From Cytobacillus sp. IB215665 (GTDB lineage: Bacteria > Bacillota > Bacilli > Bacillales > SM2101): a DNA stretch of 64,000 bases. The notes beneath the pieces were generated by a model, which worked only from the letters and a program-made list of their open reading frames with translations, made no database searches and was not told the origin of the DNA. Where the stretch lies: the NCBI RefSeq assembly GCF_033963835.1, contig NZ_JAXBME010000003.1, positions 248,001-312,000 of the forward strand, given 5' to 3'. Position numbers and translations under genes: made by a program. The first letter of the stretch is position 1; each line of letters begins with the position of its first letter. This document shows, piece by piece, positions 17,972 to 27,185 of this stretch.

Positions 17972-18304
17972 CTATTTTATTAATTTCATAAATTCTTCCA
18001 TCAACGGAGTGTACATTTGTTGTTTTAACATAGCTGTTACTGTATCTTTTACATTCATTTTAAATTGGATTGTTTTGGAGAATTCTATAAGAAGCGGGGT
18101 AAATACTAATAGGCCTTCCGCTTTTTGTTCTTCAAGTTTCATGCTCAACTTTTCACAAACTGATAGAATTTCATCTACATCTGCTTTTGATAATTGTTCC
18201 TTGATAACCATTTGATAAAATGGCATATGATCCTTTTCAACCATTTTCAGTAACAGTGTTTGATAATACTCTATCTTTTCTATTCGAGCAATAAATTCAT
18301 CCAT
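17972..18304 (-). CDS. yhaI: YhaI family protein (DUF1878)
   Basis: A 110-residue mostly helical protein of the DUF1878/YhaI family, convergent with scoC with only 3 bases between stop codons. MDEFIARIEKIEYYQTLLLKM at the N terminus and the C-terminal LMEEFMKLIK are typical. Function unknown; position next to scoC agrees with B. subtilis. Confidence 0.85.
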   Translation of the reverse strand: MDEFIARIEKIEYYQTLLLKMVEKDHMPFYQMVIKEQLSKADVDEILSVCEKLSMKLEEQKAEGLLVFTPLLIEFSKTIQFKMNVKDTVTAMLKQQMYTPLMEEFMKLIK

Positions 18305-18426
18305 ACTACTATTCCCTTCTATAGCATTACTTTTAATTTTTCCATATTTCTAATACAATAATATCTAAAAAGATACATGAGTACCAACATCTTTTCATAA
18401 GTTCTCTATAACAACTATTTTTAATA

Positions 18427-18545
18427 AAATTTTTTCGTAACCTTGTTGCTATCGTTCCTAAATTAGAAGATTACGTAAAAAGTCATCGATTAAAGAAAAA
18501 AAGGGACACGAAGTCTATTTTATACATGTTTTTTTCATACTAAAA
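18427..18545 (+). repeat. MITE-like dispersed repeat, degraded copy
   Basis: Left end TTTTTTCGTAACCTTGTTGCTATCGTTCC and a diverged core AAAAAAGGGACACGAAGTC. The right end is not recognisable. Apart from this, 18305-18702 shows only AT-rich sequence. Confidence 0.45.
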
Positions 18546-18702
18546 CCTTAGTCTAAGCATAAATATTGATAGTTTTGTAACAGCTATTGATTTTTTCAAC
18601 AAATGAGCGTAAAGTATGTTTGTAAGTTCGTAGATTATAGATTATAGATTTTATATTATAACTCATTTAGGACTGCAATATTATAGTTCGGAAGGTGATT
18701 AT

Positions 18703-19242
18703 ATGAATTGTTGGAAAACAATCAATTTTTCTAGAGATGTTGGATTCCATCGAATCATACTCATTTCACTATTAACCATGTTAAGTACATTTATATTATT
18801 TTATTTACCATTAAATTTATATTACTCTTCAACTAAGTTGCATGGGGATAGATTTATTTATTTTATCATAGCATTACTTATGACCATAGTATTTCATAAA
18901 TGCTTGCATGCTATACCTCTTATACTTATGAGAAAGAAAGTAAAAATTGAATTAAAATGGATTACAATCATTCCCATATTCACGGTGCGATTTTGCAATA
19001 TGATATCTAAAACAATGTCTATACTGGTGTTTTTAACACCGTTTGTCATGTTTACATCCATTTGCTTGCTTCTAGCTGTGATGTTCCCAAGCTATATCCA
19101 CTATTTTTCAATTATCGCAGCAGCTAACTTAGGTTTGTGTGTACCAGACTTTATATGCTTAAAGCAATTTATAAGTGCTCCTAAACGCTCAGTTATTGAA
19201 GAAATTGAAGACGGATATGATATTTTAGTAAAAAGTAATTAA
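18703..19242 (+). CDS. DUF3267 family membrane protein (degenerate zincin motif)
   Basis: A 179-residue membrane protein with hydrophobic segments at about 16-40, 53-75, 105-130 and 135-155. It fits DUF3267, a group of predicted zincin-like membrane proteins, including MNCWKTINFSRDVGFHRI at the start and the acidic IEEIEDGYDIL at the end. The expected HExxH metal motif reads HKCLH at residues 65-69, so the catalytic glutamate is replaced by lysine. GGAAGGTG lies ahead of ATG 18703. It lies between yhaI and prsA, a usual place for this family in Bacillus. Confidence 0.8.
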   Translation: MNCWKTINFSRDVGFHRIILISLLTMLSTFILFYLPLNLYYSSTKLHGDRFIYFIIALLMTIVFHKCLHAIPLILMRKKVKIELKWITIIPIFTVRFCNMISKTMSILVFLTPFVMFTSICLLLAVMFPSYIHYFSIIAAANLGLCVPDFICLKQFISAPKRSVIEEIEDGYDILVKSN

Positions 19243-19401
19243 CCTTACAGGGACTTACTACAATAGCTTTCTTAAGGGCATCCAACAAATATGGGTGCTC
19301 TTCACTATTGTTAAGAGCTCAAATACAACGTAGTTCACTCATTCACGTATGTTATTAGTAAATTAAGCCTGTTATCTCGTTAATTATAGCTTTTCTTACT
19401 A

Positions 19402-19527
19402 GGCTGCTTTCACATTGATTGTTGTAAGCACGTATACATCCCTGCTTTTACAATTATCAGTCTCTCATAATACTCATCGTACAGTCCATTATTAGCAAAA
19501 TTTGATATAAAGTTTACAAAATGAGCC
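19402..19527 (-). repeat. MITE-like dispersed repeat with perfect 8-bp target duplication
   Basis: GGCTGCTTTCACATTGATTG ... AGTTTACAAAATGAGCC, 126 bp. Both flanks read tcttacta (19394-19401 and 19528-19535), a perfect 8-bp duplication. This is the clearest sign that the family transposed. Confidence 0.85.
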
Positions 19528-19540
19528 TCTTACTAAGACA

Positions 19541-19674
19541 TAAACGTGTATTAAATTAGTGTTTACAGCATCTTTTGTTCTTAAACTTAATGCCAATCGT
19601 ATAAACCACTATTTAGCTTTATAAAATATATAAAAAGCAACAAAGTTTACGAAAAAGGCTCAACAATGACGTGT
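19541..19674 (-). repeat. MITE-like dispersed repeat, left-truncated copy
   Basis: Interior ACAGCATCTTTTG and end AACAAAGTTTACGAAAAAGGCTC. It lies just beyond the duplication of the preceding copy. Confidence 0.55.
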
Positions 19675-19832
19675 GTATTAGACCGTTAATCAAAGCTTTA
19701 ATACAATAACAAAGTATAAGGGTATCTTTTTTGCTAAATTTTTGATATTGTTATAAACATATACAAAATGTTCAACTAAATATTTAATGATGTTGAGCAT
19801 CATCAATTACATTCCAGGGAGGGAATCTCAAA

Positions 19833-20012
19833 TTGCTAATATATTTTATTCCTTTCGCTATATTTGTCCTATATTATATTAATAAATTAACAAACACTTT
19901 ATGTATTCAAAAAGAGATTCCTGAAGAGCGCCAGCCAAAAGTATTTCGAACAATCAATGTCCTTATAACTATCCTGCTACTTTCATCATATGTTGAAGTC
20001 ATGTACACTTGA
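19833..20012 (+). CDS. Small two-helix membrane protein, unknown
   Basis: A 59-residue frame starting at TTG 19833 with AGGGAGGG nine bases upstream. It encodes two hydrophobic helices (LIYFIPFAIFVLYYI and INVLITILLLSSYVEVM) joined by a charged loop KEIPEERQPK. It lies upstream of prsA on the same strand. No family recognised; the strong ribosome binding site and membrane pattern make it a plausible real gene. Confidence 0.6.
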   Translation: MLIYFIPFAIFVLYYINKLTNTLCIQKEIPEERQPKVFRTINVLITILLLSSYVEVMYT

Positions 20013-20117
20013 TAACTCATTACCCGAAATAAACGATCAAGCTGACTTGTAAATTATTTATCGTTTTCACTTCAAAGCTGACAGATTAATTTGTCGGCTT
20101 TTGTTGTTATTTACTAA

Positions 20118-20266
20118 GCCTCTTTTCTGCTTTTTTTCACTTGCATTAGACTAACTATTGTGTTTTTTATGATTTTTTATAGTCTAAAGATGGAAAAAGA
20201 TGACTCGAACTCTAGTTGGGTACGGTATATTTCTTAATGGCAAAACCAATCATGACGAAAACAGCC
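20118..20266 (+). repeat. MITE-like dispersed repeat, diverged copy
   Basis: Left end GCCTCTTTTCTG, core GGAAAAAGATGACTCGAACTC, right end CATGACGAAAACAGCC. No flanking duplication seen. The rest of the gap to prsA shows nothing further. Confidence 0.6.
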
Positions 20267-20532
20267 ATTAGATAATATCCTTACTAATACAAACGCTATA
20301 TTTGGAGTCGATCTCCTTATCATTTCCGGTGTTTATCATGTCACTGGAACTATGTATAGATTAATGGTCTGAATTCTGACTACAATAACGACTAATGATC
20401 AAACTACCATACAAAATCTTCTATTTCTGTATGGGTTGAAAAATAAAATAATTTCTTTCTCATTTCAAAATATGTTATAGTAGTTGTTGTGGCTTAGATA
20501 TCATTTAATTTACCGATATAGGAGTGTTTTTA

Positions 20533-21393
20533 ATGAAGAAAATGTTTATCGCATTCACAGCAGCAGCAAGTATATTTGCGCTTTCTGCATGTAATAATGC
20601 TGGAGATAGTGAAGTGATCGTAGAAACAAGTGCAGGAAATATTACTAAAGATGAATTTTATGATGTAATGAAGGAACGAGTTGGTGAAGATGTTTTAAGA
20701 GAAATCGTATTTACAAAGGTCTTAGAGGACAAATACGAAGTGACAGATGAGGAAATTAATGAGCAACTTCAAACAATAAAAGATCAATACGGTGAACAAT
20801 TTGAAATGCTTCTTCAGCAATATGGTTATAAAGATGAAGACCAACTTAAAGAAACGATTAAATTAGGACTTTTGACAGAAAAAGCTTCAAAAGAGCGTGA
20901 AGATGAAATCGAAGTTACCGACGAAGAAGTCAAACAGTTACATGACAGTATGGAAGGACAAATTAAAGCTAGTCATATATTAGTTGCTGATGAAGAAACA
21001 GCAAAAGAAGTGAAGGACAAGCTTGATCAAGGTGAATCATTTGAAGACTTAGCAAAAGAGTACTCTACTGATGCTTCTGCTGCAAACGGTGGAGACTTAG
21101 GCTGGTTCGGAAAAGGACAAATGGTACCAGAATTTGAAGAAGCTGCATTTGCACTAAAAGAAGAAGGCGAAATAAGCGATCCAGTACAAAGTGAACACGG
21201 ATTCCATATCATCAAATTAACTGAAACAGTTAAACCACTTGACGAAATGAAAGATGAGCTTACTCAACAAATTCGCGAATCTAAAATGAGTCAACCAGAT
21301 TTTGTTGATAAGGTAATTTTAGAAGACGTAGAAGCTGCCAAAGTAAAAGTGAAAGACAATGATTTAAAAGATTTATTTAAAACGAATGAATAA
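20533..21393 (+). CDS. prsA: Foldase lipoprotein PrsA (parvulin-type peptidyl-prolyl isomerase)
   Basis: A 286-residue lipoprotein. The signal peptide [20 protein letters not shown] ends in the lipobox LSAC, and the mature cysteine anchors it on the outer face of the membrane. The parvulin domain spans about residues 135-230: [34 protein letters not shown] and [10 protein letters not shown]. Flanking helical N and C regions form the chaperone part. It folds secreted proteins after Sec export. A GTG three codons upstream overlaps the GGAG, so ATG 20533 is the start. Confidence 0.95.
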   Translation: MKKMFIAFTAAASIFALSACNNAGDSEVIVETSAGNITKDEFYDVMKERVGEDVLREIVFTKVLEDKYEVTDEEINEQLQTIKDQYGEQFEMLLQQYGYKDEDQLKETIKLGLLTEKASKEREDEIEVTDEEVKQLHDSMEGQIKASHILVADEETAKEVKDKLDQGESFEDLAKEYSTDASAANGGDLGWFGKGQMVPEFEEAAFALKEEGEISDPVQSEHGFHIIKLTETVKPLDEMKDELTQQIRESKMSQPDFVDKVILEDVEAAKVKVKDNDLKDLFKTNE

Positions 21394-21420
21394 TAATGAC
21401 AATGTCTCATATAACAAAAA

Positions 21421-21452
21421 CGAATCGGTCGTAATTAATTACGACCGATTCG
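21421..21452. terminator. Bidirectional terminator shared by prsA and yhaL
   Basis: Perfect palindrome CGAATCGGTCGTAATT and its complement (16-bp arms), with AAAAA on the left and TTTTTT on the right, so it works on both strands. The yhaL stop codon lies within the palindrome. Confidence 0.9.
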
Positions 21453-21651
21453 TTTTTTCTTCATTAATTAACTCCCGATTCAAGCTTCGCTGCTCACGCT
21501 CTTTCTTCATTCTCTCCATGTAAACATTTCCTTCTCTTTCAATATAGGATTGTTCTATTTTCCGCTCCTTCATCGTAATATGATAGGACATATACCCAGA
21601 AAACAAAATCCCTAAGATGACCAATAATACCCACCAAGGAATGATAAACAT
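21439..21651 (-). CDS. yhaL: YhaL family small membrane protein
   Basis: A 70-residue protein with one N-terminal membrane helix (FIIPWWVLLVILGILFSGYM) and a charged tail (YIEREGNVYMERMKKEREQR), the pattern of YhaL, a sporulation-associated protein in B. subtilis located between prsA and yhaM. Its last codons and stop lie inside the prsA/yhaL terminator palindrome. Confidence 0.85.
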   Translation of the reverse strand: MFIIPWWVLLVILGILFSGYMSYHITMKERKIEQSYIEREGNVYMERMKKEREQRSLNRELINEEKTNRS

Positions 21652-21926
21652 GCTTTATCCCCTGCCTTTAACTCAAGATTCAATGACTGTTGTCAAATGA
21701 ATCGTTACTTAGATAAAAATCATTAGTAACGATTGTACTTCAATAAAGAGCCTACAAATTTGACGTAGACAGACGCTGGTATACGCTCTAGCTGCTCTTT
21801 CAACTCTTTATTGATTATATGCATAGGGACAAGCATTTATCACTTTTGCAATAGACAAGATATTGTGTTTATTGTTAATGAAGGTGGGTATAGTGAACAG
21901 CTAACTTTGAGCATAGATGTTAGGCT

Positions 21927-22874
21927 TTACTTGTGAAAAGTAGGCTTGTAAAATGATCGATTGTCAAGCGCAAAAACCCTTTCACTAAACTCTCCTGGCT
22001 TCACACGTTCTAGTGCACGGTCCAGCATATTCATTTTGGCATCTATATTGTCAATATAATGCAATATTTCTGCTTCCTTTATCATTGGTGGCTTTGGACT
22101 CCCCCATTCGGCTTTGCCATGATGGCTCAAAGTCAAATGCTGGAGTACCATTACTTCTTCACCATCAATACCGAGCTCATCAGCTGCTTTACCTATTTCA
22201 TTTACCATGATTGTAATATGACCTAATAAATTACCTTCTACAGTATAAACTGTTGAGATAGGTCCAGATAATTCAATTACCTTTCCTAAATCATGTAAAA
22301 TTACACCTGCATATAACAAGTCTTTATCTAGAGAAGGATATTGTTGAGCAATTGCTTTTGCTAAATCGAGCATGGAAACGACATGATATGCTAGTCCAGA
22401 GACAAACTCATGATGATTTTTTGTAGCAGCTGGATACTCTAAAAAAGATTGCTGATATTTTTTTAATAGATGCCGTGTAATACGTTGGATATTAGGATTT
22501 TTCATTTCAAATATAAATTGGGTTATACTGTCTATCATTGACTCTTTTGACAGAGGGGCTATCTCGATAAAATCAGACATTTTAACTCCATCACTTTGAT
22601 TCGCAGGACGAATGTTACGAAGCTTTAATTGATTTCTTCCTCTGTAATTATGTATATCTCCAACAACTTTAACAATATTTTCACCTGCATATACATCCTC
22701 ATCTTCAGTGGAAGCATCCCACAGCTTTGCTTCAATATCACCACTTTTATCTTGTAAGATTAACGTTAAAAATGGTTTTCCATTACTAGCTATACCTTTT
22801 GTTGCAGATTTTATCAATAGAAACACATCAACCTGCTCACCAACATCAAAATGTAAAATTCCTTTCGACGACAT
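21927..22874 (-). CDS. yhaM: 3'-5' exoribonuclease YhaM
   Basis: A 315-residue nuclease (B. subtilis YhaM 314). The N-terminal OB-fold ([29 protein letters not shown]) binds nucleic acid, and the HD domain carries the metal site: [30 protein letters not shown]. It trims RNA and also ssDNA in a Mn-dependent way. ATG 22874 is chosen because GAGGGGGA lies ahead; the frame extends six codons further. It is the gene after the MFS pump in the same direction. Confidence 0.94.
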   Translation of the reverse strand: MSSKGILHFDVGEQVDVFLLIKSATKGIASNGKPFLTLILQDKSGDIEAKLWDASTEDEDVYAGENIVKVVGDIHNYRGRNQLKLRNIRPANQSDGVKMSDFIEIAPLSKESMIDSITQFIFEMKNPNIQRITRHLLKKYQQSFLEYPAATKNHHEFVSGLAYHVVSMLDLAKAIAQQYPSLDKDLLYAGVILHDLGKVIELSGPISTVYTVEGNLLGHITIMVNEIGKAADELGIDGEEVMVLQHLTLSHHGKAEWGSPKPPMIKEAEILHYIDNIDAKMNMLDRALERVKPGEFSERVFALDNRSFYKPTFHK

Positions 22875-22930
22875 GTGTTCACTCCCCCTCATTCACATAT
22901 ATATAATTCATTTCATTATATCATGATTCA

Positions 22931-24148
22931 TTAATCCTCGACGTGAATAGTAACTTTTCGCTGTTTATTATATAACCAAACTTTCATTGAAATCATCCCA
23001 ATTACCATGATCAATGCTCCAAAGAAATATGGTAAGTGTATATTTGCCTCGAACAAATTACCTGCAATTAACGGACCTGCAACATTTCCTAAGCTTAGAA
23101 ATGAATTATTTAACCCCATGACCATACCTTGTTTATTGCCAGCAAGCTTAGAAATAAGGGAGTTTAGTGCTGGACGCAAAATTGAATTCCCAAGGAAGAA
23201 AATACTAGTTGTCAAAATAACCATGCTATAACTTTTAGCAAATGTCATGATTACGAAGCCAATCGCACTAAGCAACAACGACCCTGTTACTACTCTTTCA
23301 TCTCCAAAACGATTTACTAACTTACCTACTAAAACTCCTTGTGCAATTGTACCAATTAACCCGACAATGAGTATTATCGTTCCTACTTCACTTGGACTGT
23401 ATTGATACCGTTCCATCGAATAATATCCAAAGATTGATTGAAAATTCGCTAAACCAAAGCTCATGATAAAAACAAGCACTAATAGGAAACCTACAGGACT
23501 GACAAGTGCTTTAACTAATATTTCAAAATGGTTAGCAGATTTTTCTTGTGTTTGAGTCTGAGCTCGCATATCCTTCGTATACGATTCAGGTAAGATAAGC
23601 ATTGAAACAATACCTGCTATAGTCGCTGCAATGCCAGCAAATAAAAATGGATAAGACAAATCAAACTCTGCTAACCATCCTCCAATACCAGGACCAACTA
23701 CAATACCTAAACCCATTGCGGCTCCTAGAATCCCCATTCCTTGACCACGTTTGTCTTCACTAGTTACATCTGATACATACGCCATTGCAGTTGGCATAAG
23801 AGCAGAACCAAATGTTCCAGCAAGAATTCTAGACAGGAATAGCATCCACAAGCCTGTTGCATAAGCAAATATAAATTCTGCTACAGCAAAACCAAAGAGC
23901 CCGATTGTAATAAGGGGCTTTCTGCCAATTTTATCAGAGAGGCGCCCCCAAAGAGGTGCAAATAAAAATTGCATAAACGCAAAAACAGCAACAAGCATCC
24001 CTAATACTCTAGCATTAGCATTGAATGCTTCTACGTAGAAAGGTAATATTGGAATGACTAAGCCAATCCCAACCATAATAATAAATAAATTAGTACTTAA
24101 CAACAAAAGTGGACCACGTTTAAATGTGGATTCGTGTGTTGAATTCAT
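22931..24148 (-). CDS. MFS multidrug efflux transporter (DHA1, Bmr/NorA/TetA-like)
   Basis: A 405-residue protein with 12 hydrophobic helices. Motif A appears as GRLSDKIGRKPL after helix 2, and motif C as GIVVGPGIGGWL in helix 5, marking a drug:H+ antiporter of the 12-helix DHA1 group. Substrate unknown. The start ATG overlaps the last bases of yhaN (24145-24148), so it is translationally coupled to the SbcC-like gene. In B. subtilis yhaM, yhaN and yhaO are adjacent; this gene is an insertion into that block. Confidence 0.9.
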   Translation of the reverse strand: MNSTHESTFKRGPLLLLSTNLFIIMVGIGLVIPILPFYVEAFNANARVLGMLVAVFAFMQFLFAPLWGRLSDKIGRKPLITIGLFGFAVAEFIFAYATGLWMLFLSRILAGTFGSALMPTAMAYVSDVTSEDKRGQGMGILGAAMGLGIVVGPGIGGWLAEFDLSYPFLFAGIAATIAGIVSMLILPESYTKDMRAQTQTQEKSANHFEILVKALVSPVGFLLVLVFIMSFGLANFQSIFGYYSMERYQYSPSEVGTIILIVGLIGTIAQGVLVGKLVNRFGDERVVTGSLLLSAIGFVIMTFAKSYSMVILTTSIFFLGNSILRPALNSLISKLAGNKQGMVMGLNNSFLSLGNVAGPLIAGNLFEANIHLPYFFGALIMVIGMISMKVWLYNKQRKVTIHVED

Positions 24149-27100
24149 ATACCTATCCTTTCAGTCTTATTTTCCAATAAGATAATTTCGTTTTCTTGAA
24201 AATAGTCAAGTATATATTCATGGCATGTAAAAAATAAAACCTGATGCTTTTTAGCTATAACTCTAATTAACTCGACTGACTTCGCTAACCGATCACGATC
24301 AAAATTTACAAAGCTATCATCAATAATAATCGGAAACTTTTCTCCTTTTCCTACTTGCTCTGCAAGTGCTAGACGTAGTGCTACATACATTTGTTCGGCA
24401 GTTGCTTGACTTACTTCATTGGGTTGAAAAAAAAGGCCATCCTTACGTTTTAATAAAAAGCTATTGTTTTCATTTGGAGGCAACACTTCGGTATACTCTC
24501 CATTCGTTAATAATTTCATATATGCTGTCGTGTTTTTTAGTACATTGGGTAAACGTACATGACGATAATGATCAATAGTATTTGTAAGCATTTTTTTTGC
24601 TAATGCATAGCTCGCCCATTTTTTCGCTTCCTCTTGAAGCTGTGACTTTTCAATCTCAAATTTATGTAGTAATTCAGCATATGTTCCTCCCTCCTCAAGT
24701 TGCGACTGAAGGACCTTTAATTCTGAGAGTTCTTCGATAAGGCTTTGTTCTTTCATAATTATGCTTTTAAGCTCGTTATCATACTTCTCAACCTGCTCTG
24801 ATAAAGGGACTAGGTCTTTAGGGAGTTGATTAGTTAACTCATCTCCACGTTGAGTTAAAATTTGAGCCTCAACGATTGCTAGTCTCTCTAATATTAGTTG
24901 ACTATCTTTAAATGCCTTCTCTTTCAAACGAAATTGCTCTTCATCTTGGACTTCAGCAAGTTGGAATAGATGTACAATATCATTGTGTAAATGATTTTTT
25001 TTAGTCATAATCTCATGTAATTCATCGTCTAATGCATTTATGTTATTTTCTTTTTCTTGCAACAGCCTTTTTTTATCCTTTTCTTTCATTAACCGCTTAT
25101 CAATATTATATAGCGTTACACTTATATCGTTATCATTCTTATCGATTTGGAATAAATCTGCTAATTCAGCCACTTTAGCATCAAATTCATTCATATCATT
25201 TTCTAACAATTGTTTTTTTTCAGCTATCAATTGCTTTCCTATTATCAATTCTTTTATTTTCTCTATAATAAGTAATATTTCATATAATTGCTTAGCTGAA
25301 ACATCCTCATTAATAGGAAATCCTAAATCTAAATTATGCAACTTATTAGAAAATGCAAACTTGTCCTGTTCCCAATCTGTAAATTTCTTAACGATCTTTT
25401 CATATGTTCTACCACGTTGTTCAACTGCTATTTTTTCGATTTCAAGTAATTGCCTATAATGGTCATCTTTCGCTAACATTCGTTCTAAGTCTGAAAGGTG
25501 ATTATTTGACAAATTTAAAAGTTGTTGCTTATTTTCATCAATAGCGCTTATTATCTCAGCTTTTTCTTTCTCGAGCTCATTTAACAATATTTTTTCGGAC
25601 GGCGCATTGAATCTAAGTAACAGTGGGATAAATAGGATAACAATTCCACCTAATAACATGATCCAGTTACTAGTGAAGATCGCTCCGCCAGCAAGCCCAA
25701 CAAGCAACAAGATACTCAAAGAACTAACTAAATTTATCCGTTGTTTTTTCTTCTTTTCAACAACCTTTATCGTATCAACTTTACGAGTTAAGCGAGCATA
25801 ACTCTTTGCTAAATGTTCCTGCTCATGCTGTAACACTTGCAGTGAACTATGCTGTGAAATTTGTTTCTCATACTTGTCACGCTGTTCATCCTGTAAGGTT
25901 TGTTGTTCGAATTCAATGAGCTTTTGTTCACTATCTTCTAAATCTTCCTTTGCACGATTAAAACGCTCATCTAACACTCGTTTGTCATGAGCCAGTTCTT
26001 CATCAATTCTTATTAGGGTAGAAAGTTGATCTTTTTGTAGTAAACCAGCATCGATTTGAAGAATATGTGTTTCGTCAAGATCAAAGGGTAACTTTGCAAG
26101 CTCAAAATGAAACTCTTTTTGCTGTTGATCAATTTGAACAGATAATTCATTTTGTCTTTCCAACATAGCTTGAAATAAACTGTAATTCGACTTGACCTCT
26201 TGAACTTTTTCTTCAGCTATTAACATGCCTTCAGCTACCGCTTCATTTTGCTGCTCTTCAACAAGGTCTCTTCGTTTTGCAAATAAAGTATGATATTGTG
26301 CTTCATAAGCTCTTTTTTCAGCATATAGTTGTTCAAAGCGGATAAGTCCATCAGCAGGAAAAGGAAGATATGTCGGTAGCTTGTCTAATTGCGTACGATA
26401 TAATGCTCTTTTTTCAAACAATGGCTGTAGCTCAGTTAGTTTTTTTACGATTACTGTTTCTTGTTCAAGCTTTTTTTTATTTACCTTTATCGTTTGTAGT
26501 TCTTCCTTTATTACTGTCGTACGATTCATTAAATTTTTGTATTGATTACTTTTTTCCTGCCAATGTAGAAGCTGTTTATTTTGTTCAGCTAGTTGAGGTA
26601 GCATCTCGTTAATTAACGGTTTTCTACCATTTGGCTTAAAATACTCATCTATCTTTTTTGAAAGCTTTAGCTCAGCCGAAAGAATGGCATCCGTTCCTAC
26701 AGCGCCAGAAGAAAATAAATAACGACCCAAATCCTCAGCTTTCATTGTATGTATATTTTGTAATCCATGAATATTAAATGAAAATATCGACTGGTAGTTT
26801 GATTTATCCATACCTTGAACAATCATTTGCAATGCCTCTTCTCCAGCCTTTGTTCCATCAGAAAACGTAACTGTAACAGCTCTTTCACCTTTTCTTGATA
26901 ACCTTTCAACAGTTACAACACCATACTTCTCTGTTTCAAGCACAAGGCGACCACCATACTTGCTCCCTAATCTTGGCTTGTATCGATTTTCACTCTGTTG
27001 CTTAGTAGGAAAACCAAATAACATACTATGGATAAATGAATGTAGTGTAGATTTTCCTGCCTCATTTTTCCCATAAAAAACTTGAATATCACCAAGTGGC

Positions 27101-27159
27101 TGTAAGTCTATATGATCAAGCTTTCCATATCCATAAATGTATATACCGATAATTTTCAT
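24145..27159 (-). CDS. yhaN: SbcC-like AAA ATPase YhaN
   Basis: A 1004-residue ATPase of the SMC/Rad50 type. The N-terminal half-domain begins MKIIGIYIYGYGK and has Walker A GKNEAGKSTL. Long coiled coils (about 150-480 and 540-880) flank a central hydrophobic hairpin at about 485-520 (VSSLSILLLVGLAGG, then IMLLGGIVILFIPLLL), suggesting membrane contact. The C-terminal half-domain has QATAEQMYVALRLALAE as signature and IIIDDSFVNFD as Walker B. It partners YhaO in a Mre11-Rad50-like DNA repair complex. ATG 27159 follows GGGTGA; the open frame extends two codons. Confidence 0.92.
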   Translation of the reverse strand: MKIIGIYIYGYGKLDHIDLQPLGDIQVFYGKNEAGKSTLHSFIHSMLFGFPTKQQSENRYKPRLGSKYGGRLVLETEKYGVVTVERLSRKGERAVTVTFSDGTKAGEEALQMIVQGMDKSNYQSIFSFNIHGLQNIHTMKAEDLGRYLFSSGAVGTDAILSAELKLSKKIDEYFKPNGRKPLINEMLPQLAEQNKQLLHWQEKSNQYKNLMNRTTVIKEELQTIKVNKKKLEQETVIVKKLTELQPLFEKRALYRTQLDKLPTYLPFPADGLIRFEQLYAEKRAYEAQYHTLFAKRRDLVEEQQNEAVAEGMLIAEEKVQEVKSNYSLFQAMLERQNELSVQIDQQQKEFHFELAKLPFDLDETHILQIDAGLLQKDQLSTLIRIDEELAHDKRVLDERFNRAKEDLEDSEQKLIEFEQQTLQDEQRDKYEKQISQHSSLQVLQHEQEHLAKSYARLTRKVDTIKVVEKKKKQRINLVSSLSILLLVGLAGGAIFTSNWIMLLGGIVILFIPLLLRFNAPSEKILLNELEKEKAEIISAIDENKQQLLNLSNNHLSDLERMLAKDDHYRQLLEIEKIAVEQRGRTYEKIVKKFTDWEQDKFAFSNKLHNLDLGFPINEDVSAKQLYEILLIIEKIKELIIGKQLIAEKKQLLENDMNEFDAKVAELADLFQIDKNDNDISVTLYNIDKRLMKEKDKKRLLQEKENNINALDDELHEIMTKKNHLHNDIVHLFQLAEVQDEEQFRLKEKAFKDSQLILERLAIVEAQILTQRGDELTNQLPKDLVPLSEQVEKYDNELKSIIMKEQSLIEELSELKVLQSQLEEGGTYAELLHKFEIEKSQLQEEAKKWASYALAKKMLTNTIDHYRHVRLPNVLKNTTAYMKLLTNGEYTEVLPPNENNSFLLKRKDGLFFQPNEVSQATAEQMYVALRLALAEQVGKGEKFPIIIDDSFVNFDRDRLAKSVELIRVIAKKHQVLFFTCHEYILDYFQENEIILLENKTERIGI

Positions 27160-27185
27160 GTTCAATCACCCGCTTATTTCCATGA

